49,061 nt of DNA from Janthinobacterium psychrotolerans (GTDB lineage: Bacteria; Pseudomonadota; Gammaproteobacteria; Burkholderiales; Burkholderiaceae_D). Positions 28,634 through 36,871 of the stretch are shown piece after piece. The notes under the pieces are model-generated. The model did not search any database, had not been told where the DNA came from, and was given only the letters and a program-made list of their open reading frames with translations. Location: contig NZ_LOCQ01000034.1 of NCBI RefSeq assembly GCF_001677885.1, positions 1-49,061 on the forward strand. Direction: 5' to 3'. Made by a program: the position numbers and the translations under genes. Every line of letters begins with the position of its first letter. The stretch's first letter is position 1.

Positions 28634-29560
28634 TTATGCCACCTCGTGCCCGCGGGCGGCGCGCAGGATGGCAAACCAGTCGCTGCGGCTGAGCGCAAAT
28701 TGCGTGCCTTCCACCGCCACGGCCACCGCTTCGATGCGGCCGGTGCCGGTCAGCGGCAGCGGCTGGCACGGCACTTGCATGATCCAGGCGAACACTACGC
28801 TGGCAAACGGGCGCTGCAGTTCGTCGGCGATGTCCTTGATCACATTGCGCAAATTTTCCACATTCGCGTCGCCGCCCTGGAACAGGCGGCCGCCCGCCAG
28901 CGGCGACCAGGCCATCGGCGCCACGCCCAGGTCCTGCAGCCCATCAAAGGTTTCGTCGAACATCGGCTTTGTATGCAGCGGCGAGCATTCGACCTGGTTG
29001 GTGGCCAGAGGAAAGCGCCGGTTCAGGGACTCGAACTGGTGGCGGCTGAAATTCGAGACGCCAAAGTGCAGCACTTTGCCCGCGTTTTTCAACGCGGTGA
29101 ACGCGCCGGCGATCTCGTCGAAGTCCATCAGCGGATCGGGGCGGTGGATCAGCAGCAGGTCGAGCCGGTCGGTGCGCAGCTGGCGCAGTGATTGTTCCAC
29201 CGAGCTGGCGATATGCGCGGCGCTGGTGTCATAGTGCTGGATGGCATGGCCGGGGCGGTGCGGCGAGAGCAGCTTGATGCCGCATTTGCTGACCAGTTCC
29301 ATCTGGTCGCGCAGGCCCGGCTGCAGGGCCAGCGCTTCGCCGAACAGGCCTTCGGCGCTGTAGTCGCCATAGATATCGGCATGGTCGAAGCTGGTCACGC
29401 CCAGGGCCATGCACTGCTCGATAAAGGCCAGCCGCTGCTGTGCCGTCATGTTCCATTCGCCGATACGCCACATGCCGGCGACGATGCGCGACAGTTCGGG
29501 GCCCTGCGGCGAGAGGCGGCTGCGCGGGGCTTGCAGGCTGGCGGGGAACACATGATGCAT
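28634..29560 (-). CDS. Aldo/keto reductase
   Basis: The start is taken at the ATG at 29560 (MHHVFPASLQAPRSRLSPQG); upstream in-frame codons run through the terminator of the next gene. 308 residues. The (beta/alpha)8 signatures are present: FDHADIYGDYSAEGLFGEAL (Asp and Tyr of the active site), LLLIHRPDP, KVLHFGVSNFS and MAWSPLAGG, plus a C-terminal PLTGTGRIEAVAVAVEG. This matches the YdhF-type NADPH-dependent oxidoreductases. The substrate is unknown. Confidence 0.9.
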   Translation of the reverse strand: MHHVFPASLQAPRSRLSPQGPELSRIVAGMWRIGEWNMTAQQRLAFIEQCMALGVTSFDHADIYGDYSAEGLFGEALALQPGLRDQMELVSKCGIKLLSPHRPGHAIQHYDTSAAHIASSVEQSLRQLRTDRLDLLLIHRPDPLMDFDEIAGAFTALKNAGKVLHFGVSNFSRHQFESLNRRFPLATNQVECSPLHTKPMFDETFDGLQDLGVAPMAWSPLAGGRLFQGGDANVENLRNVIKDIADELQRPFASVVFAWIMQVPCQPLPLTGTGRIEAVAVAVEGTQFALSRSDWFAILRAARGHEVA

Positions 29561-29619
29561 GGCGTGCTTTCTGGAATGGACGGCGGGCTGATCTGACGGA
29601 TTATAGCCCTGCCGAAAGC

Positions 29620-29646
29620 AAAAAAAAGCCCGCATCGCTGCGGGCT
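29620..29646 (-). terminator. Intrinsic terminator after the D-Ala-D-Ala carboxypeptidase gene
   Basis: On the minus strand AGCCCGCA, loop GCGA, TGCGGGCT, then at least seven T, 20 bases past the carboxypeptidase stop. It separates the carboxypeptidase transcript from the aldo/keto reductase. Confidence 0.85.
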
Positions 29647-29666
29647 CTGTTGTCATGCTGGCGCGC

Positions 29667-30812
29667 TTATTTCATCCACAAGCGCATCGAATCCCAGGCG
29701 CGGCCAAAGATCGACGCTTCGGTGATCGGCTCCAGGGCCACCACCGGCAGTTCCAGCAGGGTCTTGCCGTCGACCACCATTTTCAGCTTGCCGACCGGCG
29801 CGTTCTGCGGCAGTGGCGCGACCAGCGGGTCCTTGCGTTCCAGCACCGGTTTCATCTTGGCGGCCGTGCCTTTCGGTACCGTTACCAGCACGTCGTTGGC
29901 AAAGCCGATTTTCACGGTGCTCTTCGAGCCTTTCCAGACTTCCGGCGTGGCCACGGCCTGGCCTTTCGAGTACAGCTTGACGGTGTCGAAGTTCTGGAAG
30001 CCCCAGTTCAAGAGCTTCTGGCTTTCCTGCGTACGGGCCTGGTCCGAGGTCGTGCCCAGCACCACGGAAATCAGGCGGCGCTCGCCGGAGCCGCCCGGGC
30101 GGCGCGCCGAGGCGATCATGCAATAGCCGGCCGCTTCCGTGTGGCCGGTTTTCATGCCGTCGACGGTCGGGTCCAGCCACAGCAGGCGGTTGCGGTTAGG
30201 CTGGGTAATCTTGTTGTAGGTAAAGCTCTTCACGGAATCGATTTTGTAAAATTCCGGGTAGTCGGCGATCACGCGCTTGGCCAGCACCGACAGATCCTGT
30301 GCGGTGGAATAATTGTCCGGGCTGGGCAGGCCATGCGGGTTGGCAAAACGGGTGTTTTTCATGCCCATGCGCTGCGCTTCGCGGTTCATCAGCACGACGA
30401 AAGTGCCTTCGTCGCCGGCAACGGCTTCGGCCAGCGCGACGGCGGCGTCGTTACCTGATTGAATCATCAGGCCATGCAGCAGGTCGTCGATCGATACGGG
30501 AGTGGCCGGGTCGATAAACATTTTCGAGCTGCTGGCGTCCACTTTCCAGGCGCGCACGGAGACATTCACTTTTTGATCGAGCGCCAGTTTCTTTTCGCGT
30601 ATGGCCGCAAACGTCAGGTAAGCCGTCATGATCTTGGTCAGCGACGCCGGTTCGATGCGCGCGTCCGGATCTTGCGAAGCAATGATCTGGCCACTGGTGG
30701 CGTCGAGCAAAAGCCAGGACTTGGCGGCGATGGTCGGCGCCGGAACGGTCTGCGCCATGGCGGCGGATAGGAAAAGTACACTGGAGGCCAGTGCCGCTAG
30801 GAGTTTTTTCAT
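29667..30812 (-). CDS. dacA: D-alanyl-D-alanine carboxypeptidase, PBP5/6 type
   Basis: The start is the ATG at 30812 (MKKLLAALASSVLFLSAAMA), giving a good signal peptide; an ATG at 30893 would add an unlikely leader. Catalytic motifs are SxxK S57-L-T-K60, SGN 119-121 and KTG 221-223, in the order and spacing of low-molecular-mass PBPs. The C-terminal domain ends with an amphipathic helix (FGRAWDSMRLWMK) that anchors such enzymes to the inner membrane. It trims pentapeptides in periplasmic peptidoglycan. The choice of dacA over dacC as symbol is conventional. Confidence 0.93.
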   Translation of the reverse strand: MKKLLAALASSVLFLSAAMAQTVPAPTIAAKSWLLLDATSGQIIASQDPDARIEPASLTKIMTAYLTFAAIREKKLALDQKVNVSVRAWKVDASSSKMFIDPATPVSIDDLLHGLMIQSGNDAAVALAEAVAGDEGTFVVLMNREAQRMGMKNTRFANPHGLPSPDNYSTAQDLSVLAKRVIADYPEFYKIDSVKSFTYNKITQPNRNRLLWLDPTVDGMKTGHTEAAGYCMIASARRPGGSGERRLISVVLGTTSDQARTQESQKLLNWGFQNFDTVKLYSKGQAVATPEVWKGSKSTVKIGFANDVLVTVPKGTAAKMKPVLERKDPLVAPLPQNAPVGKLKMVVDGKTLLELPVVALEPITEASIFGRAWDSMRLWMK

Positions 30813-30927
30813 GGAGGCTGGTCTGCGAAAAAAAGTGAAGGCTGAGGGCCATGTTGCTGATGCTGACATGGCCGCGTGGAAAAAACGGATCAATTATAGC
30901 TGCGGATAAGACAGTAAGCCCACACTT

Positions 30928-31590
30928 TCAAGCATCGTCGGGCGTACTTGCCGGTTTGTCACCATGCCATAGCGCAATCACGAGTTGCTTGATGTGATTG
31001 AGCTTGCGGTGGAAAAAGTGGTCGGCGCCGGGGATCACGATCACGGGGATATCCTGCGGCCGTGCCCAGTCGAACACGGCCGACAGCGGTATCGTGTCGT
31101 CCAGTTCGCCGTGGATCAGAATGGTGTCGGCCGGAATATCGGCCATCGCCCATTTGCCGGCCGCGCTGCCGATCAGCGCCAGGCGCTCGGCCGGCGTGCC
31201 GGCGGCGCTCAAACGTTCATTGAGTTTCGACTGCACGAAAGTGCCGAAGGAAAAGCCCGACAAGGCCACCGGCAGGCCCGGATACAGGCCAAGCATGTGT
31301 TCGTACAACAATTGCATGTCGTCGGTTTCGCCGGCGCCATGGTCATGCACGCCTTCCGAGGCGCCCACGCCGCGAAAGTTGATGCGCGCCACCACGTAGC
31401 CGAGCGCGACAAAGGCGCGCGCCAGCGTTTGCGTGACCTTGTTGTCCATCGTGCCGCCGTACAGCGGGTGCGGATGGGCCACCAGCGCGATGCCGCGCGG
31501 CGTGTCGGCCGGGAAGTCCAGCAGGCCTTCCATGCTGCCCGCATGGCCGGCCAGGGTGAATTTTTCGGAGTTTCGGTTCATCAGGCTCAT
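30928..31590 (-). CDS. Alpha/beta hydrolase
   Basis: 220 residues with the core of the COG2945-type small hydrolases: LVAHPHPLYGGTMDNKV (oxyanion region), NFRGVGASEGVHDHG, nucleophile elbow GFSFGTF (GxSxG), HGELDDTIPL (acid) and GADHFFHRKL (catalytic His). It has no signal peptide, so it is cytoplasmic. Its substrate is unknown. It follows the ferredoxin gene on the same strand by 26 bases, probably in one transcript. Confidence 0.88.
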   Translation of the reverse strand: MSLMNRNSEKFTLAGHAGSMEGLLDFPADTPRGIALVAHPHPLYGGTMDNKVTQTLARAFVALGYVVARINFRGVGASEGVHDHGAGETDDMQLLYEHMLGLYPGLPVALSGFSFGTFVQSKLNERLSAAGTPAERLALIGSAAGKWAMADIPADTILIHGELDDTIPLSAVFDWARPQDIPVIVIPGADHFFHRKLNHIKQLVIALWHGDKPASTPDDA

Positions 31591-31616
31591 GTTGGTGCTT
31601 GTCTCTTAAATTGAGA

Positions 31617-31934
31617 TTAAATCTTCAGGCGATCGACGACCTTGCCGCCCACCAGATGGGTGTCGATGATGTCATCGATATCGCTGTTGTCGACATAGGT
31701 GTACCAGGTGCCTTCCGGGTAAATGACCAGCACCGGTCCTTCTTCGCAGCGGTCCAGGCAGCCGGCCTGGTTGATGCGGATCTTGCCCGCGCCACTCATG
31801 TTCAGGTCCTTGATGCGGCGCTTGCAGTGCTTTTGCGCTTTTTCGGCGCCATGGTCGCCGCAGCTGTTGCGGCCGTCTTCACGTTTGTTCATGCAGAAAA
31901 AAACGTGGCGTTCAAAATAGGGGGCGTCGCTCAT
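31617..31934 (-). CDS. Thioredoxin-like 2Fe-2S ferredoxin
   Basis: 105 residues with four conserved cysteines arranged as HVFFCMN, CGDHGAE, and AGCLDRCEEGPVLVIYPEG, the pattern of the thioredoxin-fold [2Fe-2S] ferredoxins (Shethna/pasteurianum type). A fifth cysteine occurs in KHCKRR. The protein is a likely small electron carrier; no partner enzyme is adjacent. It lies between the VanZ-like gene and the hydrolase gene on the minus strand. Confidence 0.88.
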   Translation of the reverse strand: MSDAPYFERHVFFCMNKREDGRNSCGDHGAEKAQKHCKRRIKDLNMSGAGKIRINQAGCLDRCEEGPVLVIYPEGTWYTYVDNSDIDDIIDTHLVGGKVVDRLKI

Positions 31935-31973
31935 TGTGTGCTCCTGCGGTTGTGCTATGCGCCATGATAGCGC

Positions 31974-33155
31974 TTATGGAGGGTCTTCGCGCCGGTGTCG
32001 CTGCAGTTCTTCCTGGCGGTTCAGCTTGTGCGACGGCAGCCACAGGAACCACAGCGCCATGAATGGCCACAGCAGGGCCAGGAACTGGGCCGCGCCGTTG
32101 AAGTTGAGGAACTTGCCTTGCACCCAGCCTTGCAGGGTGGACATGAAATACGGGTTGATCGGCGTGGTATTCACCATCACCAGGCTCAGCAGCAAGGTGG
32201 CGACCGCAATGCGGCGCTGCGCCACGTGGGGCGCAAACGCCAGGCCGCCGAGCATGATCAGGGCGATCAAAAAGCCGCCCTGGGCACCCGGCGTGATCCA
32301 CACGAAAGCGTTTTGCGGCGAGAACAGCAGCGCGCTGGCCATCGAGCGCACCACCAGCGCGGCGCCGAGCAGGATCACCACCATCACCACGCGCGGCGCG
32401 GAACGCCGCATCAAACACAGCAGGGCCAGCACGGCGCCGGTCATGCCGCAGGCCGTGATAATGGTCTCGGACAGCCAGTATTGCTCGACCGTCAGCACCG
32501 CGTCGGGCCGCAGATAGGACGCCAGGTCGATTTCCATGCCCATCAGGGTCGACAGCCAGTCCGACAGGATAGGCAGCAGCTGGCCCAGGCCGAACAGATA
32601 GCCTTGCGGATAGATCTGCGCCAGCGGCCACAGCGCGACCAGCACCAGGCCCTGGCTGGCGTGCTGCACGAACCAGCGCTGGCGCACGCGCATCAGACGG
32701 CTATGGTCGAGCAGCTTGCGCGCCGACACGGCGCCAACGATGGCGCCCAGGCAACAGCCGGCCGAGTTGGTGTAAAAATCGAGGTTCGACGAGACGCGGC
32801 TGGGCAGATACGTTTGCACCGCCTCCATGCTGCCAGAAATAAACATGCCGCACAGGGTGGCGATCACCACGGCGAAAAAGCAGGTGATGCGCGGAAACAG
32901 CGAATAGACGAGCAGGGCGCCCAGCGGCATGTAGCCGACAATATTGACGCCGACGTCAAAGCCCGTCCAGTAGCGCGGCATCTTGGTGTTTTCAAGAAAC
33001 AGCAGCGGCGACAGGCCATTGCTGTGCCAGCCCGTGAACGGAAACCAGCTGGCATAGACGATCAGGAACACATAGGCCAGCAGCGCCGCGCGTGACACGG
33101 GCGAAGCGCGCGGAGAGCTAGGCGCCTGACTGGCGTGATTGGCGTCTGCCGTCAT
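31974..33155 (-). CDS. VanZ-family multi-pass membrane protein
   Basis: The ATG at 33155 overlaps the stop of the lipoprotein gene by four bases (ATGA) and is preferred over an ATG at 33185. 393 residues with about nine to ten hydrophobic segments. The VanZ-like core is at about 25-150: YASWFPFTGW, VNIVGYMPLGALLVYSLFPR, GSMEAVQTYLPSRVSSNLDFYTNSAGCCLGA. Characteristic are the E-x-x-Q and R-x-x-x-x-x-D residues. VanZ is linked to teicoplanin resistance in enterococci; in proteobacteria its role is unknown. It overlaps the lipid-transport operon, so coexpression is likely. Confidence 0.85.
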   Translation of the reverse strand: MTADANHASQAPSSPRASPVSRAALLAYVFLIVYASWFPFTGWHSNGLSPLLFLENTKMPRYWTGFDVGVNIVGYMPLGALLVYSLFPRITCFFAVVIATLCGMFISGSMEAVQTYLPSRVSSNLDFYTNSAGCCLGAIVGAVSARKLLDHSRLMRVRQRWFVQHASQGLVLVALWPLAQIYPQGYLFGLGQLLPILSDWLSTLMGMEIDLASYLRPDAVLTVEQYWLSETIITACGMTGAVLALLCLMRRSAPRVVMVVILLGAALVVRSMASALLFSPQNAFVWITPGAQGGFLIALIMLGGLAFAPHVAQRRIAVATLLLSLVMVNTTPINPYFMSTLQGWVQGKFLNFNGAAQFLALLWPFMALWFLWLPSHKLNRQEELQRHRREDPP

Positions 33156-33775
33156 TCTTTCGGTATGTTCAGCGTGCCGAGCCACGCCAGCAGGTCGGCG
33201 GCGACGGCGTCCGAAGCCAGGGCCAGCGCCTGGGCGCCGCCCTGTGCGTCGGCGCTGGCGGCCGGGCTGTTGCGGCTGAAGGTTTTCTGGTCCAGCAGCT
33301 GGTGGCCACGGAACAGCGAGGCGCGCACGGTGACCTGGCCGCTGCTTTTCTTCTCGGTATCGAAGTTTTGCGAGAAATCGTCGACATCGACGCGCAAGAG
33401 CGGAATGCCGGCCGCCGCATCGGTGGTCGACAGCACTTTCACGCCACCCTGGGCGACGCGGCTTTTCAGGCGCTGGCTCAGCAGTTGCAGCGGCGGCGTG
33501 TTCCAGCGGTTGTAGGCGTAAGGGCGCGACTGCTGGGCGTCGGCGTACAGCAGGCGGTAATACATGCGCTGGCTGTCGAGCCAGGACGGGCCGTTGGCGT
33601 CGGCAATCACCAGCACCGGCAGCGGCGCGGAGGCCGTTTGCGCCACGGGCGCTGCCGGCGGGCCGAAATCATAAAAGGTGGGCAGGGGGCCGCGGCTGGC
33701 GCAGCCGCCCAGCAGCAGCGCCGCCGCCAGGGTCAAGACGCCGGCGCCTGGGCGCGAAGGACGGGAAAAATGCAT
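33152..33775 (-). CDS. ABC-type transport auxiliary lipoprotein, PqiC-like
   Basis: 207 residues with a lipoprotein signal peptide ending LLLGGC (Cys25). The body has the PqiC/DUF330-type layout: a YDFGPP start, PVLVIADANGPSWLDSQRMYYRLLYADAQQSRPYAYNRW and RVDVDDFSQNF, with a helical end. Such outer-membrane lipoproteins are encoded with MCE protein, ATPase and permease, as here, and act in lipid transport between the membranes. It lies 11 bases after the MCE gene. Confidence 0.85.
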   Translation of the reverse strand: MHFSRPSRPGAGVLTLAAALLLGGCASRGPLPTFYDFGPPAAPVAQTASAPLPVLVIADANGPSWLDSQRMYYRLLYADAQQSRPYAYNRWNTPPLQLLSQRLKSRVAQGGVKVLSTTDAAAGIPLLRVDVDDFSQNFDTEKKSSGQVTVRASLFRGHQLLDQKTFSRNSPAASADAQGGAQALALASDAVAADLLAWLGTLNIPKE

Positions 33776-33786
33776 GGATACTCTCC

Positions 33787-34746
33787 TTATTTTGCTGGCG
33801 CCGAGAAGCCTGGCTCGCCCGGGCCGGGCGCAATATCGGGGGCGCCGAACAGGATGCTTTGCGGTTGTTCGTTCAGGGTGCTCATGGTTGACTTGAGCGC
33901 GCGCATCGACGAGCGCGCCTCACCGCTCAGTTCGATCACTTGCGGCAGCACTTCCAGCGACACGCCACTGGCCACCGTCTCCACCGAGCGGCCCACGCGC
34001 GCCACCGTGCCGTTGACGTTGTCGAGCATGCCGCCAGGCGCCTGCAGGTCGGTGCCGAGTTTTTTCCAGGTCTGCGACAGTTCCGTCACGTTCTGCCCCG
34101 CATCCTTGATGGCGGCGATGCTCTTGCGCGTTTCGTCCGTCAGTTGCGGCAGTTGCTGCAAGGTCGGCTGCAGCTGCTTCGGAATCTCGCCAAAGGCCTT
34201 GGCCGTCTTGCCCACTTCCGTAAAGGCGGCCAGCATGGCGGCCTGGTTGTCGGTGCTGAGCAGGTTGTTGACCTTGTTCGTGATCTGTTCGGCCTGGTCG
34301 AGGATGCGCTTGCCGCGTTTTTCCAATTGGTCCAGCAGACCCGCGCGCAGCGGGATCAAGGACGGTTTTTCCTTGGTGGTGCCCAGCAGTTTCGAGCCCA
34401 CCTGTTCGTCGTCGAGCTGGATATAGGCGATACCGGTCACGCCCTGGTAGCCCAGGGTGGCAAAGGTGGTGTTGGTGACCGGGGTATCGGGCGCGACGCT
34501 GATATGCACCAGGATTTGCCCGGCTTTTTGTGTATCGAAGTCGATCGCGTCGACCTTGCCCACTTCCAGGCCCCGGTAGCGCACGGCCGCCTGCGGGTTC
34601 AGGCCCGGCACCGACAGGGTGGTGGCCAGCAGATAAGGCACGCGTTCGACGCGGTCGCGGTTGAACCAGACGCCGAACAAAATCGCGGCAATCAGCAGGG
34701 TGAGCGTGAAAAAGCCCGTCAGCAGGGCGTGTGATCTGTTTTCCAT
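33787..34746 (-). CDS. MlaD-family (MCE domain) protein
   Basis: 319 residues with one N-terminal membrane helix (LLTGFFTLTLLIAAILFGVWF, about 8-28) and an MCE domain at about 38-120 (VPGLNPQAAVRYRGLEVGKVDAIDFD and ATLGYQGVTGIAYIQLDD). A long alpha-helical C-terminal part, rich in Gln/Leu/Thr, may form a needle or tube. It lies in the inner membrane with the substrate-binding ring in the periplasm. The start overlaps the ATPase stop by one base. Confidence 0.92.
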   Translation of the reverse strand: MENRSHALLTGFFTLTLLIAAILFGVWFNRDRVERVPYLLATTLSVPGLNPQAAVRYRGLEVGKVDAIDFDTQKAGQILVHISVAPDTPVTNTTFATLGYQGVTGIAYIQLDDEQVGSKLLGTTKEKPSLIPLRAGLLDQLEKRGKRILDQAEQITNKVNNLLSTDNQAAMLAAFTEVGKTAKAFGEIPKQLQPTLQQLPQLTDETRKSIAAIKDAGQNVTELSQTWKKLGTDLQAPGGMLDNVNGTVARVGRSVETVASGVSLEVLPQVIELSGEARSSMRALKSTMSTLNEQPQSILFGAPDIAPGPGEPGFSAPAK

Positions 34747-35648
34747 TAATTCTCCGCTTTCTTGTCAGTGCCGGGGGTGGACTCCGGCGGCGCCTCGGCA
34801 GCCTGTTTTTCATCGAGGACGGCCAGCGCGCGCTTGCCGCGGTCGCCCAGGAAAAATTGTTTGATGAACGGGTGATCGACGGCGATGACTTCGCGCGTGG
34901 TGCCAAGCGCGATCACGTGTTTTTCCGCCAGCACGGCGATGCGCGTGGACAGCGCGAACAGGGTGTCGAGGTCGTGCGTGACCATCACCACCGTCAGGCC
35001 CAGCTCGCGGTGCAGCGACTGGATCAGGGTGACGAAACTTTCCGACAGATCCGGGTCCAGGCCGGCCGTGGGCTCGTCGAGAAATAATAGCTTCGGTTCC
35101 AGCGCCAGGGCGCGCGCCAAGGCCACGCGCTTGATCATGCCGCCCGACAGGTCCGACGGCATTTTCAAGGCGTGTTCCGGCCCCAGCCCCACCATATTCA
35201 TTTTCAGCAGCACCGCATCGTGGATCAGCTCTTCGGGCAGCACGCGCAGTTCGCGCATCGGCTGGGCCACGTTGTCGAACACGGTCAGCGCCGAATACAG
35301 CGCGCCTTGCTGGAACAGCATGCCCCAGTGGTTGCGCAGCTGCTGCAGGTGGTCGCGGTCGGCCTTGTTGATGTCTTCGCCAAACACCTTGACGCAGCCG
35401 CGCGACGGGTGTTCCAGGCCCAGCATCTGGCGCAGCAGCACCGTCTTGCCGGTGCCGGAACCGCCGACGATGGACAGGATTTCGCCGCGTTCGATTTCCA
35501 GGTTCAGGTCCTGGTGCACCACGGTGCGGCCGAACTTGGTCCACAGATTGCTGATCTCGACCACCGGCGTGTCACCGTGGAAGTCCAGCTTGCTGTCGCC
35601 GTCGCCGTTGTTTTCCTTCAGGGCGCAGCTGGCGTTTTCTTCGCTCAT
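34746..35648 (-). CDS. ABC transporter ATP-binding protein, MlaF-like
   Basis: 300 residues with Walker A GGSGTGKT (62-69), Q-loop, signature DLSGGM (166-171), Walker B LLFLDEPTAGLDPDLSE (187-203) and the H-loop VTHDLDTL. The long charged N-terminal (1-25) and C-terminal extensions are unusual. Together with the permease upstream it drives retrograde or anterograde phospholipid transport; the direction cannot be read here. The start overlaps the permease stop by one base. Confidence 0.93.
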   Translation of the reverse strand: MSEENASCALKENNGDGDSKLDFHGDTPVVEISNLWTKFGRTVVHQDLNLEIERGEILSIVGGSGTGKTVLLRQMLGLEHPSRGCVKVFGEDINKADRDHLQQLRNHWGMLFQQGALYSALTVFDNVAQPMRELRVLPEELIHDAVLLKMNMVGLGPEHALKMPSDLSGGMIKRVALARALALEPKLLFLDEPTAGLDPDLSESFVTLIQSLHRELGLTVVMVTHDLDTLFALSTRIAVLAEKHVIALGTTREVIAVDHPFIKQFFLGDRGKRALAVLDEKQAAEAPPESTPGTDKKAEN

Positions 35649-36781
35649 CAGTAGCCCACTCCATTAAAGACGATGGCAAACACGGCGTCGGCCAGGATCA
35701 CCACCGTAATGGCGGTGACCACGGCGGTGGTGGTGCCGCGCCCCAGGCTTTCGGTATTGGCCTTGATGCGCAGGCCGAAGTGGCACGATACCAGCGCGAT
35801 CAGCATGCCGAACACCACGCCCTTGCCCAGGCCTATCATGTAGTTGGCCAGCGGTACGGCGTCCGGCAGCTTCTGGATAAAGTAACGGGCCGACAAGTTC
35901 AGTTCGACCTTGGCCGCCGCCATGCCGCCAAGCAGCGCGGCAGTATCGGTCCAGATCACCAGCAGCGGCATGGAAATGGCGAGCGCCAGCACTTTCGGCA
36001 TGATCAAACGGAAACCGTGCGAAATGCCCATCACCAGCATGGCGTCGAGTTCTTCGGTCACGCGCATCACGCCCAATTGCGCCGTGATCGACGAACCGGA
36101 GCGGCCGGCCACCAGGATCGCCGCCAGCAGCGGGCCCAGTTCGCGGATCACGCTCATGCCCAAGAGGTTGACCAGGTAGATGTCGCCGCCAAAGGCGCGC
36201 AGCTGCTGCGCCGACAGGTAGGACAGCACCACGCCGATCAGAAAGCCCACCAGCGCCGTGATGCCCAGCGCCTGGAAGCCGGCATGGAAGATATTGGCGG
36301 AAATTTCGCGCCACGGCCCGCGCAGCGGATGACGGGCAAAGCGGCCCACGTCCTGCGTGACCTGGCCGACCAGCGCGATAAAGCCCTTCAGATGCTCGAA
36401 AAACACCAGAATGGCCATGCCCAGCTTCATCACCATGGTCAGGCGATGGGTGCGCGACTGCGCTGTTTTCAACGGCCCGGTCTCTTCGATGCGCTTGAAA
36501 AATTCTTCCTGGCTTGGCGCCAGGGTCAGTTTTGCCGGCCGCTGCTTGCCCCAGGCATTCCAGAACAGCTGGGCGCCGATATGGTCCATGCTGTCGATGT
36601 TCGACAAATCCCAGCTGACATTGGCGTCATCCTTGAGCGGCTTGAGCTGGGCGTTGATGGCCTTGATCGCATTGTCCTGCGCCAGCGCGTGCACCTGCCA
36701 GGTGCCGCTGGCGCTCACCACGCTCCCTTGCCGGGAGTTGGCCTGGTCCAGCTTCAGTTGGGGCGATTGTAGAGTGGGCAT
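35648..36781 (-). CDS. MlaE-like permease with N-terminal STAS-type domain
   Basis: The start is the ATG at 36781 (a GTG immediately upstream is in frame). 377 residues: residues ~1-105 look like a STAS domain (DLSNIDSMDHIGAQLFWNAWGK), the rest is the MlaE/YrbE permease with about five membrane segments, including LIGVVLSYLSAQQLRAFGGD, IRELGPLLAAILVAGRSGSSITA and GSMRVTEELDAM-like LGVMRVTEELDAMLVMG. Fusion of MlaB-like STAS to MlaE makes a separate MlaB unnecessary. It is the first gene of the operon that runs through the ATPase, MCE protein, lipoprotein and VanZ-like protein. Confidence 0.9.
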   Translation of the reverse strand: MPTLQSPQLKLDQANSRQGSVVSASGTWQVHALAQDNAIKAINAQLKPLKDDANVSWDLSNIDSMDHIGAQLFWNAWGKQRPAKLTLAPSQEEFFKRIEETGPLKTAQSRTHRLTMVMKLGMAILVFFEHLKGFIALVGQVTQDVGRFARHPLRGPWREISANIFHAGFQALGITALVGFLIGVVLSYLSAQQLRAFGGDIYLVNLLGMSVIRELGPLLAAILVAGRSGSSITAQLGVMRVTEELDAMLVMGISHGFRLIMPKVLALAISMPLLVIWTDTAALLGGMAAAKVELNLSARYFIQKLPDAVPLANYMIGLGKGVVFGMLIALVSCHFGLRIKANTESLGRGTTTAVVTAITVVILADAVFAIVFNGVGY

Positions 36782-36871
36782 CACGCCAGTTTAAGGGAGA
36801 ATGGCCCTGACCGCCACAGATGTTCCATTCTCGCGGCGCCGCTATGTGGGCTGGCGCGCTCTGGCAGGCTG

